Shown: piece by piece, positions 13,407 to 18,885 of the stretch | How positions within the stretch are numbered: the first letter of the stretch is position 1 | How the letters are laid out: every line of letters starts with the position of its first letter | Assembly (NCBI GenBank): GCA_049700435.1 | Contig: JBNAVK010000031.1 | Coordinates: 1 to 18,885 of the forward strand | Direction: 5' to 3' | Origin: JAVZLH01 sp049700435 | Lineage (GTDB): Archaea; Thermoproteota; Bathyarchaeia; Bathyarchaeales; Bathycorpusculaceae | Length of the DNA: 18,885 bases | Notes under the pieces: generated by a model | Seen by the model: only the letters and a program-made list of their open reading frames with translations | The model's database searches: none | What the model was told of the DNA's origin: nothing | Translations under genes and position numbers: made by a program

Positions 13407-13492
13407 ACACATGTTAACGCTAGCTTTTGTTAAAAACCCTTTTATCCAACAACACGCATTCAATCCTCAAAGCAAAGGTTGAATGGGTTAAA

Positions 13493-13699
13493 ATGCCATA
13501 TTGCCCAGAATGCGGTGGCGAAATGCAATATATCATAGCCACAAAACATTATGTTTGCAAAAGCTGCGGGCTTTCAGTAACCCAGCAAGAGCTAATTGAA
13601 TTGCGAGAAAAGCTGAGACCATCATTTGAAAGCCGAGAAGAGGAGCAGGAAAAGCGGAAAAAGGAATACTTGAAGTGGTGGCTCAGCAAGAAAAAGTAA
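13493..13699 (+). CDS. Zinc-ribbon small protein
   Basis: A 68-residue protein. The N-terminal zinc ribbon has CPECGG (C4, C7) and CKSCG (C22, C25), which resembles the TFIIB/TFIIS-type rubredoxin knuckle. A highly charged helix (QQELIELREKLRP through EEQEKRKKEYLKWWLSKKK) ends the protein. Such proteins are common in archaea with no assigned function; DNA, RNA or protein binding is possible. ATG 13493 is chosen over an upstream in-frame start at 13427 because the ribbon begins right at it and a TATA candidate (CCTTTTATCC, 13437-13446) lies within the longer version. It stands alone between the 59-residue cysteine gene and the tautomerase. Confidence 0.82.
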   Translation: MPYCPECGGEMQYIIATKHYVCKSCGLSVTQQELIELREKLRPSFESREEEQEKRKKEYLKWWLSKKK

Positions 13700-13719
13700 T
13701 CACGCCAGAAAGAGCAGTA

Positions 13720-13730
13720 AAACTTTAAAT
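13720..13730 (+). promoter_or_regulatory. TATA element of the tautomerase gene
   Basis: AAACTTTAAAT, centred about 28 bases before ATG 13754; a clear leaderless-type promoter, since nothing resembling a ribosome site lies between. Confidence 0.55.
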
Positions 13731-13753
13731 CATGTTATGTAAAACCTTAGTTT

Positions 13754-13957
13754 ATGCCAACCGTTCACGTGTATGTTTGGAAAGGATTTTCAAACGAGGC
13801 TAAGAAAAGAGTAATAGAAGGAGTAACCAAAGTCTTCACTGAAATGGATATACCCGCCGAAGCAGTTGAAATTTTAATTCACGAAATCCCGAAAGAAAAT
13901 TGGGGAGTAGGCGGAGAACAAGCAAGCGAAAAACTCAAACATGTAAAAACACCATAA
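13754..13957 (+). CDS. 4-oxalocrotonate tautomerase family protein
   Basis: A 67-residue protein starting Met-Pro-Thr-Val-His-Val. After removal of Met the N-terminal proline becomes the catalytic base of the tautomerase superfamily. VYVWKGFSNEAKKRVIEGVTKVFTEMDIP is the beta-alpha unit; IHEIPKENWGVGGEQAS carries the ENWGxGG active-site turn of the subfamily. Length fits the short 4-OT type, which forms hexamers or dimers. The keto-enol substrate is unknown, as no aromatic degradation genes are near. The TATA element at 13720-13730 indicates a leaderless mRNA that probably continues into the CinA-like gene 23 bp downstream. Confidence 0.93.
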   Translation: MPTVHVYVWKGFSNEAKKRVIEGVTKVFTEMDIPAEAVEILIHEIPKENWGVGGEQASEKLKHVKTP

Positions 13958-13980
13958 ACCAAAAGCACCCGGGAAATGAG

Positions 13981-14814
13981 ATGGAAATGAGCCGGCAGAT
14001 GGAGATAATATGCGTCGGCAACGAACTGTTAATAGGCAAAACATTAAACACAAACGCCCAATGGGTGGCTAAACGCGCCACCTCCCTAGGGATAATGGTA
14101 AAACGAATAACAGTTGTAGGTGACGACATTGACGAAATAGCAAACGCTGTAAAAGAAGTTTTACAAAGAAGACCAAAGTTCATAATAACAACTGGCGGGT
14201 TAGGCCCAACATTCGACGACAAAACACTAGAAGGCATCGCCAAAGCCCTAAACCGCAAACTGGAAGTTAACAACAAAGCCCTAGCAATGGTTAAAGAAAG
14301 ATATGAAGCATACGCCAAAGAAGGCAAAATGGAGAAAGTTGAGCTCACGCCCTCAAGGGTTAAAATGGCAACACTGCCAGAAGGAGCAGAGCCACTGCCA
14401 AACCCTGTGGGAACAGCCCCCGGAGTGCAAATAAACATTAATGGAACATCTTTGATAGCTTTGCCAGGTGTGCCCTCGGAAATGGAAGCTATTTTTGAGC
14501 AGTCCGTTTCACCTTTGCTTAGGAAGGAAGCTGAGGGATTCACATTTTTCGAGACAAGCATTTACGTGGATGACATGATGGAGTCAGCCCTAGCGCCTTT
14601 AATTGACCAGGCGATGCACGATAACCCCTACGTTTACATAAAATCGCATCCCAGAGGAGCGGAGAAAAAACCCCACATCGAAATCCACATATCAACAACA
14701 GCTAAAGATTCCAAAATCGCACGGGAACGCCTCGGAAAAGCCATAGTCCAACTAACAGAACTTGTGCAGAAAAATGGTGGAAAAATCAAAGTACCCAAAA
14801 AGCAAGTCACGTGA
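13981..14814 (+). CDS. CinA-like MoCF-domain protein (NMN deamidase-related, COG1058)
   Basis: A 277-residue protein with the CinA N-terminal (MoCF/molybdopterin-binding-like) domain: IICVGNELLIGKTLNTNAQWVAKRATSLG at the start, VVGDDIDEIANAV, FIITTGGLGPTFDDKTLEGIAKAL, LPNPVGTAPGVQI and ALPGVPSEMEAIFEQ. Bacterial CinA pairs this domain with a C-terminal NMN deamidase domain that is absent here; archaeal stand-alone forms are usually annotated as nicotinamide mononucleotide deamidase-related. Nucleotide pyrophosphatase activity is known from this domain in bacterial CinA, so a nucleotide clean-up role is likely but inferred. ATG 13981 was chosen; ATG 13987 and 13999 are alternatives and the frame stays open into the tautomerase gene. 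Codon third-position composition switches twice within the gene (see findings). Confidence 0.88.
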   Translation: MEMSRQMEIICVGNELLIGKTLNTNAQWVAKRATSLGIMVKRITVVGDDIDEIANAVKEVLQRRPKFIITTGGLGPTFDDKTLEGIAKALNRKLEVNNKALAMVKERYEAYAKEGKMEKVELTPSRVKMATLPEGAEPLPNPVGTAPGVQININGTSLIALPGVPSEMEAIFEQSVSPLLRKEAEGFTFFETSIYVDDMMESALAPLIDQAMHDNPYVYIKSHPRGAEKKPHIEIHISTTAKDSKIARERLGKAIVQLTELVQKNGGKIKVPKKQVT

Positions 14815-14818
14815 AAAA

Positions 14819-15604
14819 ATGCTTGCTGACTACCACACTCACACGGAAAACTCTCCAGACGCGAAGGGGTCAATTGAAGAATACGTAAGAAAAGCAAAGG
14901 AAAAAGCGCTTAGCGAAATAGGCTTCTCAGAGCATATCATGTTCCACAAAATTAAAGATGCACCATCCATGCCCATCAAGTCAATGCCAACCTACCTTCA
15001 ACATTTTCTCAGTTTAAGAGAAAAGTCGGAGTTGCCACTCAAATTAGGCGTTGAAATAGATTTTATCATTGGCAATGAAGAAAAAATTGGGGAATTCGTT
15101 CAAAAACATCCTTTCGATTATGTTATTGGGGCTGTGCACTTCATTGGAAAGTGGGCTGTTGACCACCCATCCCAAACTCACGAATACGCGAAAAGAGACA
15201 TCTTCCAAGTTTATGAGGAATATTTTGGCATAGTTAAAAAGCTGTGTGAAAGTGGGCTTTTTGATGTTTTGGCGCATCCAGACCTTATCAAAATATTTGG
15301 GTTTAGACCAAAAAGCGATTTTTCCCATACGCTTGTGGATGTCGCCGAAGCCATGGCGAAATCAAACATTTGCACAGAAATTAACACGAGCGGATTAAGA
15401 AAACCATGTAAGGAAATTTATCCAAGCGAACAATTTTTGAAAATACTACATGACCACAATGTTCCTATAGTTTTCGGTTCAGACGCGCATCAACCAGAGG
15501 ATGTTGGCAGAGATTTCAAAGAAGCGGTAAAATTAGCCAAGAAGGCGGGTTACACTCACACTTGTGTGTTCAATCGCAGACGAAGGGAATCTTTGAAAAT
15601 TTAA
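14819..15604 (+). CDS. PHP-domain phosphoesterase, histidinol-phosphatase-like
   Basis: A 261-residue PHP-fold protein with the metal-binding blocks of the HisJ/HisK type: DYHTHTENSPD at the start, GFSEHI, GVEIDFI, GAVHFIGKWAVDHP, VLAHPDLIKIFGFRP, EINTSGLRKP and SDAHQPEDVGRDF. These histidines and acidic residues form the trinuclear metal site. The VHFI...VDHP block is characteristic of histidinol-phosphate phosphatases, but no other his gene is here, so the substrate is a family-based guess. ATG 14819 was chosen because the fold begins directly at it; in-frame upstream codons at 14762 and 14774 would overlap the CinA-like gene. It starts 4 bp after the CinA-like stop, suggesting co-translation. 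Confidence 0.9.
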   Translation: MLADYHTHTENSPDAKGSIEEYVRKAKEKALSEIGFSEHIMFHKIKDAPSMPIKSMPTYLQHFLSLREKSELPLKLGVEIDFIIGNEEKIGEFVQKHPFDYVIGAVHFIGKWAVDHPSQTHEYAKRDIFQVYEEYFGIVKKLCESGLFDVLAHPDLIKIFGFRPKSDFSHTLVDVAEAMAKSNICTEINTSGLRKPCKEIYPSEQFLKILHDHNVPIVFGSDAHQPEDVGRDFKEAVKLAKKAGYTHTCVFNRRRRESLKI

Positions 15605-15670
15605 AGTTATTTTTGCTATTGATTAGAAATTCGCAAGAACCATATTAGGCGTTTTGCATATTTCCAGAAA

Positions 15671-16816
15671 ATGAAGCATAAACTTTCAGCAACAGCCATA
15701 ACAATAACAATTTTGCTTACATTTTCCTATTTTATTCCATTTTGCCAGTCACAAAACTATAGCATTTCATATCAACTTCTAAGCGAACCAGGTGGCTCGA
15801 TTGTTTATAGGCTGAATGTCACAGTTCAGCAGTCGCTTTACGACTATTACCGCGGACAAAGCCATACACTACATTCAGAGAGCGACTTTGCAAAGTTCGT
15901 TACCCCAGATGCTTTAAAGCCAATAGCCGACCGCCTCCGAGAAAAATACAGCGACGATGAAGACTTTGCAAACGGAGCGCTAATGATTGTGCATCAAATA
16001 CCCTATGTGGAGACCACGCCAGTTAAATATCCCGTGGAGACCATCGTGGAAAACCAAGGAGACTGCGACCTCTTCTCATATATCGCCGCCTCAATCATGA
16101 AAGCGGGCGGCCTTGACACTGTCCTACTATATTATGAAGATGCATCCCACATGAACGTAGGCGTCAGCCTTCCCCATGTGCCCCAAGACGCCCGTGAACC
16201 AGTCTATTTCGTAACATATAATCATGTTAGGTATTATGTGGCTGAATGCACAGGCGGAGACCTTCAAAACGGTTGGAGGGTTGGCGAGATGCCAAATGAC
16301 CTAAAAAATGTCCCCGTGCAAGTAATCACCCTGGAAAACTGTGAACAGCAAGCGCCGGGACAAGTTTCCGCAACTTACGAAAACGTTGAGTTATCAACAA
16401 TTTCGCTGACTGCTTCAGCAACTTTCGTTTTTCAAGGCTGGTCAGTAACGTTTTCGGGACAGCTTTCGCCAGCGCTTCAAAACGAAAACATCACAATTTA
16501 CGGCAGAATCAACAATTCACCATGGATTGCATTGGGAACAGCAACAACAGATTCCAACGGAAGGTTCACATACATTTGGACTGCAGATGCGGCAGGCATA
16601 TGCTACGTTCGAGCAAGCTGGTCTGGGAATAAAGATTACCTTGGAGCAGACAGCCCAGTTCAGACCCTAACAATAGTGTCCACGTTCTTCATTTTATTAT
16701 TAACAGTCTCTGTTGCTTTAGCTTGCATCGGTTTAGCTGTCTATTTAACGACAAGACAAACCAAGCAAAGCACATTTGAACCACAGCCACCGCAAATCCC
16801 AGAACCACCTCAATAA
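15671..16816 (+). CDS. Membrane-anchored surface protein with transglutaminase-like and Ig-like domains
   Basis: A 381-residue type I membrane protein. A signal peptide (1-28, hydrophobic core ATAITITILLTFSYFIPF) comes first. A transglutaminase-like region spans about 60-205, with candidate catalytic C132 in NQGDCDLFSYIAASIM and H160 in DASHMNVGV; the acidic third residue may be E192 or D197. A beta-rich Ig-like domain follows at about 240-335 (VTFSGQLSPALQNENITIYGRI, TTDSNGRFTYIWTADAAG). A transmembrane helix (338-360) leads to a short proline/glutamine-rich cytoplasmic tail. Such fold members act as proteases, peptide ligases or inactive binding modules, so cell-surface processing is an inference. 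N-glycosylation sequons (for example NVT, NIT) fit an archaeal surface protein. The TATA-like CATATTAGG at 15641 suggests a leaderless start. Confidence 0.85.
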   Translation: MKHKLSATAITITILLTFSYFIPFCQSQNYSISYQLLSEPGGSIVYRLNVTVQQSLYDYYRGQSHTLHSESDFAKFVTPDALKPIADRLREKYSDDEDFANGALMIVHQIPYVETTPVKYPVETIVENQGDCDLFSYIAASIMKAGGLDTVLLYYEDASHMNVGVSLPHVPQDAREPVYFVTYNHVRYYVAECTGGDLQNGWRVGEMPNDLKNVPVQVITLENCEQQAPGQVSATYENVELSTISLTASATFVFQGWSVTFSGQLSPALQNENITIYGRINNSPWIALGTATTDSNGRFTYIWTADAAGICYVRASWSGNKDYLGADSPVQTLTIVSTFFILLLTVSVALACIGLAVYLTTRQTKQSTFEPQPPQIPEPPQ

Positions 16817-16887
16817 CGATAAGTTTTAGTTAGGGCAAAATACTGATACCTAACACCACACCATCCTCACAAAAAGGGGATACTAAA

Positions 16888-17649
16888 ATGTTCATAGTCT
16901 TCATAATAGGAACAGCCGGCTCCGGAAAATCTCTGCTAACAGCAGCCTTTGGAGAATGGCTCAAAATAAACAAGCAAGATGTTGCAATTGTTAACCTTGA
17001 CCCAGGAGCCTTAACGCTTCCATACTCGCCAGATGTAGATGTTCGTGACTACGTCAATGTCGCTGATTTGATGGAAAGGTATGGTTTAGGTCCAAATGGC
17101 GCCTTGATAATGGCTGCCGACCTAGTTGCAGAAGAAATTGAAAAAATTTCTGATGATATTGAAGATTTGAGGTCCGATATTGTTTTGGTAGACACACCAG
17201 GACAGATGGAATTGTTTGCTTTTAGGGCTGCTGGACCCTACATTGCCAGCGAATTGACAAAAGAGCCCAAAGCCATAGTTTACTTGTTTGACGCTGGTTT
17301 TTCAGTCAACCCGCTAAACTACGTTTCAAACCTTTTCTTGTCCGCTGCTGTCTACAACCGCTTTTTCCTACCGCAAATGCACTTGTTATCAAAATGCGAT
17401 TTGCTTCCAAAAGAAGAGGTGGACAAAATTGTGGAGTGGTCAGCCAACCCGAAAGCTTTAGAGTTTGCAATTGAACAGAAACTTGAGGGAACAAAACGTT
17501 TGCTTAGTAGGAACATGATGCGGGCAGTTTACCAGTTGGGTTTGAGATTTTTGTTAGTTCCAGTTTCAGCAAAAACGAATGATGGAATGATTAACTTTAA
17601 CATGGCTTTAGAACGCATTTTAGCCAGCGGAGAAAAATACACGTACTAA
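16888..17649 (+). CDS. GPN-loop GTPase (PAB0955-type ATP/GTP-binding protein)
   Basis: A 253-residue SIMIBI-class GTPase. Walker A GTAGSGKS (8-15), LDPGALTLPYSPDVDVRDYV (the switch region of the family), the GPN loop GPNGALIMA (about 68-76), DTPGQMELFAFR (Walker B/G3) and SKCDLL (G4) are all present. The homodimeric archaeal proteins are orthologues of eukaryotic GPN1-3, which help RNA polymerase assembly; the archaeal role is not settled. GGGGA about 8 bases before ATG 16888 is the ribosome site. The gene stands alone between the surface protein and a convergent regulator. Its first 30 codons use A or C in the third position more than the rest. Confidence 0.95.
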   Translation: MFIVFIIGTAGSGKSLLTAAFGEWLKINKQDVAIVNLDPGALTLPYSPDVDVRDYVNVADLMERYGLGPNGALIMAADLVAEEIEKISDDIEDLRSDIVLVDTPGQMELFAFRAAGPYIASELTKEPKAIVYLFDAGFSVNPLNYVSNLFLSAAVYNRFFLPQMHLLSKCDLLPKEEVDKIVEWSANPKALEFAIEQKLEGTKRLLSRNMMRAVYQLGLRFLLVPVSAKTNDGMINFNMALERILASGEKYTY

Positions 17650-17707
17650 CAAAGAGCCCATTTGCCCCCATCCAAAAACGTGCATATTTCTAATCAAATC
17701 TGTTTCT
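17650..17707. terminator. Convergent intergenic T-rich region
   Basis: Fifty-eight bases between the stop codons of the GTPase and the DUF4443 gene. The plus strand has ATATTTCTAATCAAATCTG then TTTCTTT near 17687-17708, a weak T-rich termination signal. No hairpin is seen. Confidence 0.25.
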
Positions 17708-18337
17708 TTAACAGTCATCGAGTAGCATCCATGCCGCCGCCAAGGCTCCATATTCAGCCTTCTCTAGAGAGTCGGCACTAGACACTACAATCACATCATC
17801 CTCCTCTGGTTTCATAGAAGCCAACAATTGACTTGCTGCCTCAGGAAAATCTTTAGCTACATCGTCGCTTACAGCTGGAATTGTTAAACGGCCTTTCTTA
17901 AACAGCATGGTCGTGGCGCCCTTCGCGCCAGCCATTATCGCCGCGTCCCGCTGTTCCACACCCGACTTTACTTTATGTCCACAATTTTTGATTAAAACTG
18001 CAAAACTATGTTTCGCGATGGTTAGCTCATTTTTTCCGATTTCAATTTTTTTCTTAAAAACAGATTGGTACTCCCTAAACAACTTTAGACCCTTGTCTGT
18101 AAGGGTGCACCCAGCCTTTGAAGTTGCAACTAAGCCAGCATCTTTCAATCTACCAATTATCGTGCGGATAGCTCCCTCCCCAACCCTCAAGCTCTCAGCA
18201 AGCTTTCCACGCCCAGTAGGCTTCTCCGCTATAAGTTCAAGTGCACGTAAAATGTGAAGAACAGAGAATGTGGGAGGCGGCCCAGGAGCCTTTTCGCCTA
18301 CAACTTTTTCTAGGTGCTTCTTGAACAAGTAAGGCAT
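17708..18337 (-). CDS. Winged-helix protein with DUF4443 domain
   Basis: A 209-residue protein. Residues 23-95 form a winged helix-turn-helix (FSVLHILRALELIAEKPTGRGKLAESLRVGEGAIRTIIGRLKDAGLVATSKAGCTLTDKGLKLF) of the kind found in archaeal transcription regulators. Residues 100-209 match the DUF4443 type (IAKHSFAVLIKNCGHKVKSGVEQRDAAIMAGAKGATTMLFKKGRLTIP, then a C-terminal part DDVIVVSSADSLEKAEYGALAAAWMLL). The C-terminal half probably senses a ligand; the QRDAAIMAGAKGATTM segment is the most conserved part. Targets are unknown. The GTPase gene ends 58 bp away in the opposite direction. A TATA candidate CAATTTTAATAATTG lies around 18362-18376, giving a short leader before ATG 18337. Confidence 0.85.
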   Translation of the reverse strand: MPYLFKKHLEKVVGEKAPGPPPTFSVLHILRALELIAEKPTGRGKLAESLRVGEGAIRTIIGRLKDAGLVATSKAGCTLTDKGLKLFREYQSVFKKKIEIGKNELTIAKHSFAVLIKNCGHKVKSGVEQRDAAIMAGAKGATTMLFKKGRLTIPAVSDDVAKDFPEAASQLLASMKPEEDDVIVVSSADSLEKAEYGALAAAWMLLDDC

Positions 18338-18361
18338 AGTTTCACAATTATAATTTTAGTA

Positions 18362-18376
18362 GCAATTATTAAAATT
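18362..18376 (-). promoter_or_regulatory. TATA element of the DUF4443 gene
   Basis: Minus strand CAATTTTAATAATTG, about 32 bases before ATG 18337; it is also a near-palindrome (CAATTwwwwwAATTG) and could double as an operator for the winged-helix protein itself, which is speculative. Confidence 0.35.
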
Positions 18377-18400
18377 GTTTGGAAGAAGAAGACTTGGCGT

Positions 18401-18790
18401 TCAAATTTTGTCTTTTAAAGCGTAGTACTCTCTAACTATTCCAGCTGTTAACGCAATTAGACCTACCGCCAGCAAGTAGACCATTGGATATATGAACACT
18501 GACAGCATACTTTCATATGTTACTGAAGATGGCAGTTGCGGAGTGAAAAATACGGCTATCCAAATTATAACGAAAGTAGCTAAGCAACCAATCCCAAGCC
18601 CAACGGAAAGCCCGTGAACAAAGCTGCTTCTATCCGCCCACTGGTTGTTGCGCTTCAAATCAATTATTTTCGCTGGCTCTTGTTCTTCAATTTCCGCCGC
18701 GTTCTCTTGCTCGCCTTCCTCGCATTGGACGATTTCTTCATCTTCTTCTTTAAGTTGAACACTTTCTTGATCCTCTTGCTCGGCTGTCAT
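18401..18790 (-). CDS. Hypothetical acidic membrane protein with two transmembrane helices
   Basis: I do not recognise this family. The 129-residue protein has a very acidic N-terminal tail (residues 1-40, mostly E, D and Q, for example EQEDQESVQLKEEDEEIVQ). A short basic junction DLKRNNQW follows, then two hydrophobic helices at about 58-82 (GLSVGLGIGCLATFVIIWIAVFF) and 97-118 (LSVFIYPMVYLLAVGLIALTAG). The end is a short charged tail. The negative tail is probably cytoplasmic. AGGTGA a few bases before ATG 18790 sets the start; a GTG at 18799 overlaps that site and is rejected. It lies upstream of the DUF4443 gene, same strand, with 63 bp between. Confidence 0.72.
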   Translation of the reverse strand: MTAEQEDQESVQLKEEDEEIVQCEEGEQENAAEIEEQEPAKIIDLKRNNQWADRSSFVHGLSVGLGIGCLATFVIIWIAVFFTPQLPSSVTYESMLSVFIYPMVYLLAVGLIALTAGIVREYYALKDKI

Positions 18791-18799
18791 ATGCTTCAC

Positions 18800-18885
18800 C
18801 TTCTTTTGTTTGTTGTGGGAGTGAATTAATAAGATTATTCAATTTTGGATTCTAATTACGAATAAGAATTTAAAATATGAAAAAA
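18800..18885. other. A/T-rich window end, no gene assigned
   Basis: Contains promoter-like A/T-rich sequence for the minus-strand membrane protein (CTTATTAATTC near 18822-18833). An ATG at 18878 on the plus strand runs off the end after three codons and cannot be evaluated. Confidence 0.3.

Noticed and set aside
13935..14561. 208-residue open frame on the minus strand opposite the CinA-like gene
   Set aside because: Shadow of a well-conserved coding frame; its composition is low-complexity Ser/Pro/Val without any family pattern.
1..18885. CRISPR arrays, IS elements or an origin of replication
   Set aside because: No regularly spaced repeats, transposase motifs, terminal inverted repeats or origin-binding repeat clusters were seen on either strand.

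Overview
The window reads as the chromosome of an archaeon, most likely a TACK-group lineage such as Bathyarchaeia; the lineage assignment is inference from gene content. Supporting signs are an L38e-type ribosomal protein, CofE and an FrhB-type flavoprotein (F420 metabolism), a deoxyhypusine synthase family protein, a GPN-loop GTPase, an AmrS radical SAM enzyme, a tRNA-Ala with no encoded CCA, and TATA boxes lying about 25 bases before many start codons. Coding density is high. I found no phage, IS element or CRISPR array.

Left part (1-6000, mostly minus strand): a truncated deoxyhypusine synthase family gene at the edge; a 4-bp-overlapping pair, cofE followed by a metallo-beta-lactamase protein of the dihydropterin synthase type; then, divergent from cofE, an F420-dehydrogenase beta subunit (FrhB/FqoF type). 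Beyond it on the minus strand lie L38e, a small ferritin-like protein, a phage-type metallopeptidase, a vapBC toxin-antitoxin pair and tRNA-Ala(UGC).

Middle (6000-10800): an MFS transporter diverging from the tRNA, an adenosine-specific kinase, a 72-residue orphan read toward it with a hairpin-rich terminator between, then a run of Mrp/NBP35 ATPase, TrmO and OsmC, followed by an unknown 198-residue protein.

Right part (10800-18885): two tandem PflA-like radical SAM enzymes (AmrS and a second family with the same N-terminal cysteine pattern), two tiny cysteine-knuckle proteins, a tautomerase, a CinA/MoCF-domain protein and a PHP phosphoesterase. A membrane-anchored transglutaminase-like surface protein and a GPN GTPase follow. 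Two minus-strand genes, a DUF4443 winged-helix protein and an acidic two-helix membrane protein, close the window.

The genes are mostly housekeeping: cofactor chemistry (F420, possibly methanopterin), Fe-S delivery, tRNA and translation-factor modification, and redox defence. The least explained parts are the 10194-13699 radical SAM/cysteine-knuckle neighbourhood and a striking block-wise switching of third-codon-position composition inside single genes (Mrp, CinA-like, AmrS), which I counted by hand.
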